Of a stretch of DNA of 64,000 nucleotides, positions 7,429 through 16,666 are shown one piece after another (position 1 is the first letter of the stretch; every line of letters starts with the position of its first letter). The notes under the pieces were generated by a model that saw only the letters and a program-made list of their open reading frames with translations, did not search any database and had not been told where the DNA came from. The position numbers were made by a program, and so were the translations under genes. Origin of the DNA: Vaginella massiliensis (GTDB lineage: Bacteria > Bacteroidota > Bacteroidia > Flavobacteriales > Weeksellaceae). The DNA lies in the NCBI RefSeq assembly GCF_900089075.1, contig NZ_LT593746.1, positions 967 through 64,966 on the forward strand, read 5' to 3'.

Positions 7429-10400
7429 CTTTTTTTGTATTGGATCAATTTTCCTAATTGGTGAATTTTTTCGTAATTTTCTAAGACAGTAGATGGAACA
7501 GTTGCATCGAAGACAAAAACCTCTTCGATGTTCGGATGAATTTCTGCATCGTATTTTACATCGGAAATGATCAGCACTCGACAATCGGCAAAATCATCTT
7601 GCTCATCGAGGTAAGAAATCGAACGTTTTTTCACCAAATAATTCATCGAAGCAATCGCTCTCTTTTCATCATCCGAAATGTAAGTTTTTATCTTTCGGTT
7701 GGGTTCGCTCATTGCCAACAAAAAATCGAGTTCGCCCAAATCGTGCGCTATTCTACCAATTTTTTCACGCTCTCCTATCAGGCGATTGAGTTGATGATAT
7801 ACGGTTTTATTTTGTTCGAAACGCTTCTTCATCTCTGTCACAACCTCTGGCTCTTTGTACAAGAAACTCAGAAATAATTTGGTTCGATAATAATTTTCGT
7901 TTTCATACTGCTTTCGCAAAGCGCTGAACTGTTTTTTGAATTCATCGCTTATTTTTTTGGTTCGGACAGCATATCCTTTTCCGAATCGTTCGTCATTTGG
8001 CTCGATCACTTCGCCAAAAATCGTGAGCAAATGCCCATCGTAAATAATGTAATCATTCTTCGGCCAAACATCCGATGCGCCAAGAAGATATACGGGCTGA
8101 ATTGGAATATTCAACTTTTCTGCCAAATAAAACGCTCCCTTATGAAATCGGGCGATGGCATTGCTTTCAGAACGTGTCCCTTCTGGATAAATGATGAGCG
8201 AAAAATGCGGTTGAATGCGCTGTTTAAACGTTTCAAATTCTACTTCTTCATTTTTCTTTACAGGATAAAAACCTGCCGAACGAACGGCTTTGCCAAAGAC
8301 AGGAGAATGATAAACCTTGTTGTTGACCAAAAACACGCTGTTGGGTATCGCCATTTTGTTGAGCGGAATATCTAAAGATGAGGAATGATTGGATATGAAA
8401 ACCGTTTGAGTCGAATTTCGTTTATCCAAATGCAGGATTTTTTTCTTCACAAACGGATTGATGTAGGGGATAGTTGCTAAAAAACCCGTCATCCAACGGT
8501 CGATAATTTTTCGTTTGCGAATATGCGAAATCGGTGCTAAAGCATTGAATAGCACTATCAAAATATTCAACACAAAACCAAAAAACAAAAAATAAGCAAA
8601 AAATGCAACCGATTGAATCACCAAACGCAAACTCACAGGAGACAATCCTTTGGCTGGACGGTTTTGAAAGAAAAACTTAAACAAGGGCGGATAAAAAACA
8701 AAGGTAATCATCACAGCAACCAACACCCCAATAAGCGCCACCGACGAAATGGATTTGAGGGCTGGATGTTGTGCAAAAATTAAGCTACCTAATGCTAAAA
8801 TAGTAGTGAGCACCGCCAGCAATATAGAAGTTCTATATAACTTCTGTTCGTTGCGACCCGTCGTATATTGTTTCTGCAACGCACTGGTCATGAAAATGCT
8901 AAAATCCACGCCATGCCCCAAAACCAATGTATAGACAATCGAACTGAATATGTTGAATTCGATTTTGAACAAGCCCATCAATCCAGCTGTAACAAATCCA
9001 GTAAGAGCAATGGGGATAAAACTGGCTAAAGCCAATTCAATTCGTCTAAAGAAAATCCACAAAATAAGGAGAATAGCAATGGTGGAATAATTGATTAGAC
9101 GATTAAAATCATCGACCAAATTGCCTAAAAAAGTCTCGTTGAGATTCTTGCGATCGATGATCACCAAACCCTCTGCATTGTCGTATTGCGAAACGAATGA
9201 ATTACGCTGTTGTTCGTCTAATTTTACCAAAGTAGAAACCGTAAACAATCCGTCTTTCTCATTGAAGAATTCAGACAAAATTGACGAGTTGAATGCTTGA
9301 ATTTCGTCTAACGAAACCGCTTCAAAATCATGAGCAAGCTGTTGAAAAAACTCTTCGTGTGCCTCTGCTGTCAAGCCCAATTCATCTGCACTGAGTCGAA
9401 TCAACTGTTGAGTTCTCGCAATTTTTTCTGGAGTCCAAAACCGCTTCCAATCATCAAGTTTTTTTTCTTGAATCGCTTTAGGCAAAAGCAAAGCATTGAT
9501 GGACGAATAATCTAAAATTTCTTTAGACTTCAGATTCGTTTCCAACTGTTTTTCGAGTTGTTGCGAACGCTCTACAGCCTCGTCAAGGTTGCTTCCATGC
9601 GCAATTACATAGACCGACTTTTGCATCATATTGGTCGATTTTACCAATTGATTTTCGGCTTGAATTTGATCGATTGGAACAAAATTTAGACTTTCTATAT
9701 TTTGATTAAACTTGACCTTATCGAAGGTAAAAAAACTCATCGCGACCAACACAACCGACAACCAAAACCAACTTTTCTTTTCATCGAAATTTATTTTGGC
9801 TATCTGCTCCACTATATTTCGATTTTCTTTGATTTCGCCCTTCGAAGGATGGTACAAATGCGGAACCAAAATTAACGTGAAAAATCCGCTTGCGATAACG
9901 GTAACAAAAGCAAAAATTCCTAAATCTATCAACGCTTCGGAATGCACAAAAATTAAACAAATAAAGGCAACTGCTGTGGTCATACAACTCATGAGTACAG
10001 GTCGCGTAATGTCTCGAAACAATTGCGATATCGAGGGATTTTTTCGATAATGCGTCATCACATGCAAAGCATAATCTATGGTGATTCCTAGCAAAACGGC
10101 ACCAATACTCAACGAAATAGCAGACAATGAATCGCGCAAAAAATATAAAACACTCAGCGCCGTAAGCAACCCAAAAATTGTGGGAATAAAAATGATGATG
10201 GGAGTAAAAATTTGTCGGTAAAAAAGCATGAGCAACAAAACCAAAATAGACATGGCAATCAAAACAGTTTTCATGATATCGGTTTTGATTTGTTGTGCAT
10301 TGGCTACCGCAATGATTGGAGCACCAAAAAAACTAATTTCGGTACGATGGAGTTCGGCATTCAACGCTTGCTGAAGTTCGGTCAAACCTGCAACAAAAGC

Positions 10401-11075
10401 GGCATTGTGCTTGGTGTCGCCGCTCTTGTAAACCGGATCGATGAACAGTAAAAGTTTCGAATCGTCTTGCGTAAAAATATAGCCGTCGCGGTACTGCAAA
10501 TCGGTGATCGAACCGATTTTTTGTAATTTTTGCAAAGCCCGAAATCCTAAACCCAAAGGATCTTTCAAAATAAAATCTTGCAACACAACTCCCGAAGGCG
10601 ACAATAAGGTTTCGAAGTTTTGGGTCATTTTCACCGAAATAGAATCGGTATTCAATTGTGAATCAATCCATTGATAATCTTTTTCATCCAAATAAATAGG
10701 CAAGTGATGGTAAACAAATTCGAAGGCTTCTATCATCAACTCATCATCTGCTACACCACCAATATTCTTGATGTAGACGCGATATTGCTCTAGATTATCA
10801 ACCAAGCGATCTGCGGTTTGCATCATCTCCTCGATCGAAGCGTCGTTTTTGCGCTCGATGATGACTGTAATTTTATCGGAAAACTGCTGTTGTTGAAATA
10901 CTCTCGTCGTAATATCCGATTTTTCCGAATTAGGAATTACACGGGTAATATCGTCTTCGAGCTGTAGCTGAGTCGTGAAATAAGCTCCCATTAGCAGAAA
11001 AACAAGCGCAAAGAACACGCTCCACACGCGATGAGTTGAAATCCAATGATATATGCGATAAAACAGCTGATGCAT
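7425..11075 (-). CDS. MMPL exporter-acyltransferase-methyltransferase-like fusion
   Basis: A 1216-residue three-part protein. Residues 1-810 are an RND/MMPL exporter with two halves, each a TM1, a periplasmic domain and a membrane bundle (about 250-410 and 655-805). Residues 850-1040 are a PlsC-type lysophospholipid acyltransferase with the H-X4-D motif at His897-Asp902 and YPEGTRS at 963-969. Residues 1065-1216 resemble a class I methyltransferase remnant, but without a clear glycine-rich SAM motif (H-D-L-G-E-L-D is its nearest form). Such fusions are known in flavobacterial pigment loci. It probably exports and possibly esterifies the pigment. The downstream oxidoreductase overlaps it by ATGA. 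Confidence 0.88.
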   Translation of the reverse strand: MHQLFYRIYHWISTHRVWSVFFALVFLLMGAYFTTQLQLEDDITRVIPNSEKSDITTRVFQQQQFSDKITVIIERKNDASIEEMMQTADRLVDNLEQYRVYIKNIGGVADDELMIEAFEFVYHHLPIYLDEKDYQWIDSQLNTDSISVKMTQNFETLLSPSGVVLQDFILKDPLGLGFRALQKLQKIGSITDLQYRDGYIFTQDDSKLLLFIDPVYKSGDTKHNAAFVAGLTELQQALNAELHRTEISFFGAPIIAVANAQQIKTDIMKTVLIAMSILVLLLMLFYRQIFTPIIIFIPTIFGLLTALSVLYFLRDSLSAISLSIGAVLLGITIDYALHVMTHYRKNPSISQLFRDITRPVLMSCMTTAVAFICLIFVHSEALIDLGIFAFVTVIASGFFTLILVPHLYHPSKGEIKENRNIVEQIAKINFDEKKSWFWLSVVLVAMSFFTFDKVKFNQNIESLNFVPIDQIQAENQLVKSTNMMQKSVYVIAHGSNLDEAVERSQQLEKQLETNLKSKEILDYSSINALLLPKAIQEKKLDDWKRFWTPEKIARTQQLIRLSADELGLTAEAHEEFFQQLAHDFEAVSLDEIQAFNSSILSEFFNEKDGLFTVSTLVKLDEQQRNSFVSQYDNAEGLVIIDRKNLNETFLGNLVDDFNRLINYSTIAILLILWIFFRRIELALASFIPIALTGFVTAGLMGLFKIEFNIFSSIVYTLVLGHGVDFSIFMTSALQKQYTTGRNEQKLYRTSILLAVLTTILALGSLIFAQHPALKSISSVALIGVLVAVMITFVFYPPLFKFFFQNRPAKGLSPVSLRLVIQSVAFFAYFLFFGFVLNILIVLFNALAPISHIRKRKIIDRWMTGFLATIPYINPFVKKKILHLDKRNSTQTVFISNHSSSLDIPLNKMAIPNSVFLVNNKVYHSPVFGKAVRSAGFYPVKKNEEVEFETFKQRIQPHFSLIIYPEGTRSESNAIARFHKGAFYLAEKLNIPIQPVYLLGASDVWPKNDYIIYDGHLLTIFGEVIEPNDERFGKGYAVRTKKISDEFKKQFSALRKQYENENYYRTKLFLSFLYKEPEVVTEMKKRFEQNKTVYHQLNRLIGEREKIGRIAHDLGELDFLLAMSEPNRKIKTYISDDEKRAIASMNYLVKKRSISYLDEQDDFADCRVLIISDVKYDAEIHPNIEEVFVFDATVPSTVLENYEKIHQLGKLIQYKKR

Positions 11076-11133
11076 CTGTATAAAAATCGCCTAAAAATAC
11101 GGATTTTTCATTAGTTGATAAAGGAACAGCTCG

Positions 11134-11883
11134 TTAATTGAAAATCTTTTTCAGGATTCGCTTGGGAGCGAAATAAATCAGGGTAAAAAACACCAAAACA
11201 GTATTCAATATGCTGATGCGTGTAAAATCTCGGAAAGGACGAAAATGCGAAACACGTTCGACTGGATCGTACAAAACCTTGATCGGAACGTTTTCTACTG
11301 GAATATTTCGCCATGCCAAACGCACAATAACTTCGATTTCGAACTCGAATTTTTTGGTATAAAAACGCGTTGGCAATGCGCGTAAGGGATAAAGACGAAA
11401 GCCAGATTGCGTATCTTTTAACGAAATTCCAGTCTCGAACCAAAACCAAAAATTAGAAAACCGATTTCCAAAACTCGATTTTTTAGGAATGCCGTCTGCT
11501 TCCATATTTCGATTTCCAATCAGCAGAATGTCGCGCCCTTTGTGTTGTTTGAGTCGATCCATAAAAACAACAATATCGTCTGGATAATGCTGCCCGTCTG
11601 AATCGATGGTTAGGGCAAAATCGTAATCCAAGTCTTTTGCCCAACGAAAAGCATATTGCAAGGCTTTACCTTTTCCTTGATTTTGAGCAAAATGGTGAAG
11701 GTTGAGATTAGAATAGGAAGCTAAAATTTCTGAAGTCTCGTCTGTAGAACCGTCATTGATGATGATGATTTGATCTGTACATTTCAACACGCCGTCTACA
11801 ACGCGCCTTAGCGTTTTGGCATTGTTGTATGTGGGAATAATCACACAAACTTTAAAGGCTAAAAAATCGTTCTGAAGCGTCAA
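11134..11883 (-). CDS. family 2 glycosyltransferase
   Basis: A 249-residue GT-A glycosyltransferase of the dolichol-phosphate-mannose-synthase type. It shows the nucleotide-sugar motif INDGSTDET at 42-50, the metal-binding DSDGQH at 94-99 and DTQSGFRLYP at 157-166. A hydrophobic segment near 226-242 would tie it to the inner membrane. It lies inside the pigment operon, 13 bases after the small secreted protein and 58 bases before the MMPL gene. Sugar attachment to flexirubin is not part of the known structure, so the acceptor may be a carrier lipid or an undetected modification. Confidence 0.88.
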   Translation of the reverse strand: MTLQNDFLAFKVCVIIPTYNNAKTLRRVVDGVLKCTDQIIIINDGSTDETSEILASYSNLNLHHFAQNQGKGKALQYAFRWAKDLDYDFALTIDSDGQHYPDDIVVFMDRLKQHKGRDILLIGNRNMEADGIPKKSSFGNRFSNFWFWFETGISLKDTQSGFRLYPLRALPTRFYTKKFEFEIEVIVRLAWRNIPVENVPIKVLYDPVERVSHFRPFRDFTRISILNTVLVFFTLIYFAPKRILKKIFN

Positions 11884-11896
11884 ACTTTAGTCAATT

Positions 11897-12379
11897 TTAG
11901 TTCAACTTTTCTTTATCGGCATTCGTCATCGATTTGGAAACTTTGCTATAATGTTTTATCATTTTCCTTACCTCAGCATTTTGAGAAGGATAAAGCGAAA
12001 TCAATGTTTTTCGATCTTCTGCAATATGCGTATTGTACTTCATAAACTTTGGCAAATTTTCCTGTATAACGAAGCGTATCAATCGAATTTCGGCATTTTT
12101 CGGTTCTTTATTCACCGCATTATCAATTAATTTAGCTCCATTTTTCAGCAATTCGGTCTTTTTTTCTTTATTTCCAAAATATCGAGAATACATGATGCTA
12201 GAAGCGCCTTTGTATGCCAATATCGTTGAATTGTTTCCGCTGTAATCTTCCAAAGAACGATAGAATTGCTGAGTAATTTCTTTGTTGTTTGCCGATTTCT
12301 GAAATTGTTCTCGAAGCTCGGGCAAAGTGGTTTTCAAGAAAAAAAAACTACAGAATAAAATACTTAATATCAATTTCAT
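11897..12379 (-). CDS. conserved secreted protein of pigment operon
   Basis: A 160-residue protein with a hydrophobic N-terminal segment (1-15) suggesting export, then a helical, Lys- and Asn-rich body. I recognise no catalytic motif. It starts within the stop of the dehydratase gene (ATGA overlap), so it is translationally coupled in the operon. Its placement among LolA, MMPL and glycosyltransferase genes suggests a periplasmic accessory role. Function unknown. Confidence 0.75.
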   Translation of the reverse strand: MKLILSILFCSFFFLKTTLPELREQFQKSANNKEITQQFYRSLEDYSGNNSTILAYKGASSIMYSRYFGNKEKKTELLKNGAKLIDNAVNKEPKNAEIRLIRFVIQENLPKFMKYNTHIAEDRKTLISLYPSQNAEVRKMIKHYSKVSKSMTNADKEKLN

Positions 12380-12753
12380 ATTTTTACTTTTTTATATTCG
12401 CCAAAAAACTTTAGCGCTACCGTATGATCGAATTTGGTTACGTTTTTTACCTTTACTTGATCTTCTTCGTTCGAAATCGATAGTTCTAAAACCAATTTCG
12501 GATTTTTTTCTGGATTGATGATTGCCATAAATTTCACATTCGACAATTTGATTAATTGCAGGGGTTGTTGCAAAATTTTTTCGGTCGACTCTTTTATGAT
12601 TTGCATCATGCAAACGCCAGGAGTAACAGGATTGTTAGGAAAATGCCCTCGAAAGATTGGATGCGCCGCATTCAGCGCTAACGTTACGACAAATCGGTTT
12701 TCGGCAATTTCGTTGGTATCGATTGTGGTATAAAAATCTGTTAGTAAGGTCAT
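12376..12753 (-). CDS. FabZ-like hotdog protein, altered active site
   Basis: A 125-residue single hotdog domain like 3-hydroxyacyl-ACP dehydratase FabZ. The motif around HFPNNPVTPG (37-46) keeps the catalytic His37, but the position of the catalytic Glu (after P-G-V in FabZ) holds Gln51. It may thus be a non-catalytic partner, a lipid-binding protein, or a dehydratase with a changed mechanism. It lies 58 bases after LolA and overlaps the next gene by four bases. Two other hotdog proteins in the operon are better candidates for the main dehydratase. Confidence 0.82.
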   Translation of the reverse strand: MTLLTDFYTTIDTNEIAENRFVVTLALNAAHPIFRGHFPNNPVTPGVCMMQIIKESTEKILQQPLQLIKLSNVKFMAIINPEKNPKLVLELSISNEEDQVKVKNVTKFDHTVALKFFGEYKKVKI

Positions 12754-12811
12754 TTTCCTATTTTTGTGTAAATAAATTCAAAATTTGCGTGACTTCCTAA
12801 ACTTCACTCCA

Positions 12812-13441
12812 TTATTTGAATAAATTTTCGTCCAAAGTTGGATTGGATTTACGATTGCTAAATGTGAACAACGTATAATCGTTGTTGGGTTGCACCATTT
12901 TCACCTGCGAAACCATACGATTTTCACCCTCAAAGGTCAAAATCACTTCTTTCATATATTTTTTCATTTGTTTGTCAACCGGACTGAGTTTCACCAATTT
13001 GAGGTCAGCTTTTTTCAGAAAAGTTACTGAAAATTCTTTAGAATCGAATAAATTTCCGTTGAAAGAATTCAAAACCAAATCATTCAACTTTCCGAATTGT
13101 TTATTGGTCGATAAATCGGTCGATTTTTTCTTCCCTGCTTGGGTAATATAAATGGTTTTATCAGAAAAAAACAGTGTTGTTGTGGCAGGTTTGGTATATT
13201 GCCAAAGCACTTTGTTGGGCGATTTCATATACATTTTTCCAGACGAAACCGATGGTTTTTTCAAGAAGGATAGATTTTTGGTTTCGGTAAAATCTGCCGA
13301 ATAAGTTTTCAATTTCCTCACTTCTTGTGTTACTTCTCTCTTGAATTTGGTAATTTCTACCGTCGACATTGGAGTTTGTGCAAAACCCCAAAATCCCGTC
13401 ATCATCAAACTAATGAGCAAAACTTTCGCTTTCATTTTCAT
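12812..13441 (-). CDS. LolA-like periplasmic lipoprotein carrier
   Basis: A 209-residue exported protein with a signal peptide ending near A-Q at 21-22 and a LolA-type beta-sheet domain (S-G-K-M and W-Q-Y-T-K-P region near 65-85). LolA family members carry lipoproteins or lipids from inner to outer membrane. Homologues are regular members of aryl polyene and flexirubin clusters, where they are thought to carry the hydrophobic pigment or its lipid conjugate across the periplasm. Its start overlaps the deacetylase gene by 32 bases. Confidence 0.85.
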   Translation of the reverse strand: MKMKAKVLLISLMMTGFWGFAQTPMSTVEITKFKREVTQEVRKLKTYSADFTETKNLSFLKKPSVSSGKMYMKSPNKVLWQYTKPATTTLFFSDKTIYITQAGKKKSTDLSTNKQFGKLNDLVLNSFNGNLFDSKEFSVTFLKKADLKLVKLSPVDKQMKKYMKEVILTFEGENRMVSQVKMVQPNNDYTLFTFSNRKSNPTLDENLFK

Positions 13442-14195
13442 ATTTTTTTAGCTCTTCTATCGTCACCATTTGGTACGATTGTTCATGAAGTACTTTCAAG
13501 ATTTGTTCCAAGACTTTTACCGTTTTGGTCGAGGTGTCGTGCAAAAGAATCACTTCTCCTGGAGCAATTTTTGGTAAAACACGCCTCAAAATACGCTCTT
13601 CATCATCGATTACCGTGTCCAACGACCTGATACTCCATCCGATAACCTCGTGCGGTCTTTTTTGAATTGCCCTGGCGATATTCGGATTGGTTACGCCAAA
13701 TGGCGGACGAAAATACGTGGTGGGTTTAGCCGTTTTAACCGAAATCAAAGCATCAGTTTTATCTAATTCTGCCAATATTTCTTCGGTAGAAAAAAAACCG
13801 GTTTTGGCAGAATGGCTATACGTATGATTTCCGATTAAATGCCCGTCGGCAATGATTTCATTGACCACCTTATCTTGATTTTCGAAACGATGACCAATGC
13901 AGAAAAAAGTCGCCTTGGCATTGTATTTTCTCAACAATTTCAGAACGTCTTTGGTATGTTCTGTAGGACCATCGTCAAAGGTAAGCGCAATAACTTTTTG
14001 TGATGTTTTTGCTTTATAAAATACCGATGTGAAATAATTTAGACGTAAATCAAATGCTCCCCAACTCGTCAATCCCAGCCAAATAATAGCAGGAATTACC
14101 AGCCACCATATCGGCGTTTTGCCCCTCCAAGCAAGAAAAGCCAGCGTGAGCAATGCAAAAATGCAAACCAAAGAAACTAACCTATGCAGTAACAT
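13410..14195 (-). CDS. polysaccharide deacetylase family (NodB) membrane protein
   Basis: A 261-residue protein with two membrane segments (about 5-22 and 28-46) followed by a NodB domain. The motif TFDDGP is at 72-77, the metal-binding pair is His124 and His128 in G-N-H-T-Y-S-H, and R-P-P-F-G and L-L-H-D follow. All ligands of a zinc deacetylase are present. The domain would face the periplasm. Members occur in many flexirubin-type clusters; the substrate is unknown. It overlaps the chain-length factor gene by 14 bases. Confidence 0.85.
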   Translation of the reverse strand: MLLHRLVSLVCIFALLTLAFLAWRGKTPIWWLVIPAIIWLGLTSWGAFDLRLNYFTSVFYKAKTSQKVIALTFDDGPTEHTKDVLKLLRKYNAKATFFCIGHRFENQDKVVNEIIADGHLIGNHTYSHSAKTGFFSTEEILAELDKTDALISVKTAKPTTYFRPPFGVTNPNIARAIQKRPHEVIGWSIRSLDTVIDDEERILRRVLPKIAPGEVILLHDTSTKTVKVLEQILKVLHEQSYQMVTIEELKKYENESESFAH

Positions 14196-15216
14196 TTCGC
14201 AATAATACTATACTATGATTTTTTCCTAAAAAATGATTGTACAAAACCACGTATTTGAGCTGAGCTTTCTTCACCGAATTGATCTGAATTTTCGGGCTGA
14301 TTTGTTGCTTTTTCAAGGCTTCGCAAGCGAGCAATAATCCATAAGCAGAAGCTGTATGATATTCACCCGAGAAAGGTTTGTATGTACAAAGCTGAGCATG
14401 ATGTTGATCGAAAAATGACGTATAAAACGCATCGAAGCGATGATCATCATTTTTACCAATAAAATAAGCATCTACAGCCAATTTTGTGAGCTGATTTTCT
14501 TCTAAAAATTGCTCCAAAAAATCATCAACCTCATCAGAATTCAATTCGTTTTGTAATTTCACATCCACAATTTCTGCAAAAGAATTTGTTGATGGATTTT
14601 CAGATAAACCAAAAAAGGTAGCACCCTCGCCAAAAGAAGCTCCATTCGAGCTTTCAGACGATTTTACGATTTCTTTCAACTGAAGCAATTGATGCGTAAC
14701 CTCGCCAATTTCATCGACTGCGCCCACTAAAACTTCGTTAGATTCTCTATGCTGAATTTGCATCAAACCGTCTAACAAAGCCGCCTCGAACGAATTACCG
14801 CCGTTGGTATAGGTAAAATTGTAAGCATTACATTTCAGTTGAAGCGCGATTTGTGCAGCGACGGTGTTGTGCGTAGATTGGATGAAAGCGGTGGGCGTGA
14901 GAAATTCTTCTTGATTATCAATCAGATTCCGCAGAAACTTCTCCGAATCATTCAAACATCCTAAAGCCGAACCTACTATAATCGCATCTGGTATTTGGAT
15001 TTGCGCTTGTTTTAATGCAAGATTTGCCGAAAAAATTCCCATTTTTATAGCTTTCGACATTCGTCTGAGATTAGCTGCTGGAATCATCATTTTGTAGGCT
15101 GGCTCTTGGGCAAAATTCAGAAAATTGGTCACAGCTTGGAGTTGTTGCGTAAAATCTTCGTTGGTATAAGGCTGAACACTCACCGCAGCCATTCCGTTTA
15201 CAAAACACTTTTTCAT
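14182..15216 (-). CDS. beta-ketoacyl synthase chain-length factor
   Basis: A 344-residue ketosynthase-fold protein (beta-ketoacyl synthase-like N-terminal family). The nucleophile region reads Y-T-N-G-G-N-S with no Cys, so it cannot condense by itself. Such proteins form heterodimers with an active ketosynthase and set chain length, as ApeC does with ApeO in the aryl polyene system. I use the ATG at 15216, which overlaps the stop of the active ketosynthase as ATGA; the ATG nine codons upstream lies within that gene. The tight coupling supports a KS-CLF pair. Confidence 0.85.
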   Translation of the reverse strand: MKKCFVNGMAAVSVQPYTNEDFTQQLQAVTNFLNFAQEPAYKMMIPAANLRRMSKAIKMGIFSANLALKQAQIQIPDAIIVGSALGCLNDSEKFLRNLIDNQEEFLTPTAFIQSTHNTVAAQIALQLKCNAYNFTYTNGGNSFEAALLDGLMQIQHRESNEVLVGAVDEIGEVTHQLLQLKEIVKSSESSNGASFGEGATFFGLSENPSTNSFAEIVDVKLQNELNSDEVDDFLEQFLEENQLTKLAVDAYFIGKNDDHRFDAFYTSFFDQHHAQLCTYKPFSGEYHTASAYGLLLACEALKKQQISPKIQINSVKKAQLKYVVLYNHFLGKNHSIVLLRNVTA

Positions 15217-16409
15217 GACTGCGTAAATATTAAGGTTGAACAATTTCCACCAAAACCAAACGAATTTGATAAGACGTGTTGAATGGGTTTTGTTTTGATC
15301 TCCAATTGCGGAATCAGTCCAAATTCTGGAATTGGGGTTTCGAAATTAAGATTTGCCCAGACTTTCTGTTGTTGCAAAGCCAAAATACAAAACACCGCCT
15401 CTACACTTGCGGCTGCCGCCAAGGTGTGACCCGTGAATGGTTTGGTTGAACTAAAACTAGGAACTTGTGTTGCAAAAATTCTTTTGATTGCCGCACTTTC
15501 AGACGCATCGTTGTTTGGCGTCGCTGTACCGTGCGCATTGATGTAGTCGATGTTTTCTGCGGTAAGATTGGCTATTTCGAGTGCCTTTTGCATCGCCAAA
15601 AATGCCCCTTCTCCCGTCTCGGAAGAAGCCGTTTGATGATAGGCATCGTTGAAATTTGCATAACCAGCCAAATATGCTAAAACTTGCTTTTGATATTTCG
15701 AAACCATAGCATCTGATTCGAGCACAAGATAAGCGGCAGCCTCACCAAGGTTCAAGCCTTTTCGCTGAGCATCGAATGGTCTATTCAATTCGTCTGATAA
15801 AATCATCAAGGAGTTGAAACCGTTTAGTGTAAACTTCGACAAAGTATCTGTACCGCCAACAATTACCCGATCTAATCTTCCGGATTGAATCATTCGGGCA
15901 CCGAACATGATGGCATTTGCTGCCGATGAACATGCGGTGCTGATGGTGGTGGTAAATCCTTTGAGTTGCAGTATTTCTGCAATCTTTGAGCTAGAATCAC
16001 CAGCGTCATGACTCAAAATATATTTTTGCTTTTCGGGATGTGCTTCGTATTCGAAAAAATAATGTTCGCTCTGGTCCATCCCTCCGACCGAAGTCGCCGA
16101 AATCAGTCCTGTGCGTTCATCGTTCATCAAGCCGATTCCTGCCTGTTTTACAGCTTCTTTCGCTGCAATTGCTCCCAAAAGCGCTGTTCGAGTGAAGTTA
16201 TGATCGGTAGGTAATTTGAGTTTTTCGCTCAGTTCTTCGTTAGACAGTTTTACTTCGCCCAGCGGAAAACGGCTCTGATGAACTGTTTTTAGAAACTGAG
16301 CGGTGCCTATTCCTGTCTGATTTTGCAATAGAGACAACAGGTTCTCTTCTACCGAATTACCGATAGCCGAGATAATTCCCATTCCAGTAATTGCAATTGG
16401 TTTAGACAT
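15213..16409 (-). CDS. beta-ketoacyl-ACP synthase (active KS)
   Basis: A 398-residue KAS I/II-type ketosynthase with the full triad: Cys160 in S-T-A-C-S-S, His292 in N-A-H-G-T-A-T, and His327 in F-T-G-H-T. It extends an ACP-bound aryl polyene chain with malonyl units. It is flanked by an ACP (TAATG overlap) and a chain-length factor (ATGA overlap), a set matching the minimal aryl polyene elongation module. Confidence 0.92.
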   Translation of the reverse strand: MSKPIAITGMGIISAIGNSVEENLLSLLQNQTGIGTAQFLKTVHQSRFPLGEVKLSNEELSEKLKLPTDHNFTRTALLGAIAAKEAVKQAGIGLMNDERTGLISATSVGGMDQSEHYFFEYEAHPEKQKYILSHDAGDSSSKIAEILQLKGFTTTISTACSSAANAIMFGARMIQSGRLDRVIVGGTDTLSKFTLNGFNSLMILSDELNRPFDAQRKGLNLGEAAAYLVLESDAMVSKYQKQVLAYLAGYANFNDAYHQTASSETGEGAFLAMQKALEIANLTAENIDYINAHGTATPNNDASESAAIKRIFATQVPSFSSTKPFTGHTLAAAASVEAVFCILALQQQKVWANLNFETPIPEFGLIPQLEIKTKPIQHVLSNSFGFGGNCSTLIFTQS

Positions 16410-16666
16410 TATTTTGTTCTATTTTCGGTAATGTATTTTGCCATAGTTTCGATGGATTCGAAAATGGTTTTTCCTTGTTTTGGATCGGTAATTTTTATAC
16501 CAAATTCTTTGTCCATCAATACAATCAGCTCCAACGCATCGATCGAATCAAGACCTAAACCTTCGCCAAACAATGGTTCTTTCGGGTCGATTTCATCGGC
16601 ATTGATGTCTTCTAAATTTAGAACTTCTACAACTTTTTGTCTGAGTTCGTTTATTAAATTTTCCAT
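16409..16666 (-). CDS. acyl carrier protein (second of operon)
   Basis: An 85-residue ACP with the phosphopantetheine attachment site G-L-D-S-I-D; Ser41 is the modified residue. Its stop and the next start share a base (TAATG), and its own start overlaps the stop of the ketosynthase-like gene by one base. It probably carries the growing aryl polyene, given its place beside the KS-CLF pair. No phosphopantetheinyl transferase is seen in the window. Confidence 0.93.
   Translation of the reverse strand: MENLINELRQKVVEVLNLEDINADEIDPKEPLFGEGLGLDSIDALELIVLMDKEFGIKITDPKQGKTIFESIETMAKYITENRTK

Noticed and set aside
7429-7584. 52-residue extension of the CrtI-like protein
   Set aside because: It is inside the MMPL gene, rich in Cys and Arg and precedes a textbook FAD-binding start.
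11111-11449. Overlapping frame of 112 codons on the minus strand within the glycosyltransferase gene
   Set aside because: It has no family features and overlaps a gene with complete GT2 motifs in another frame.
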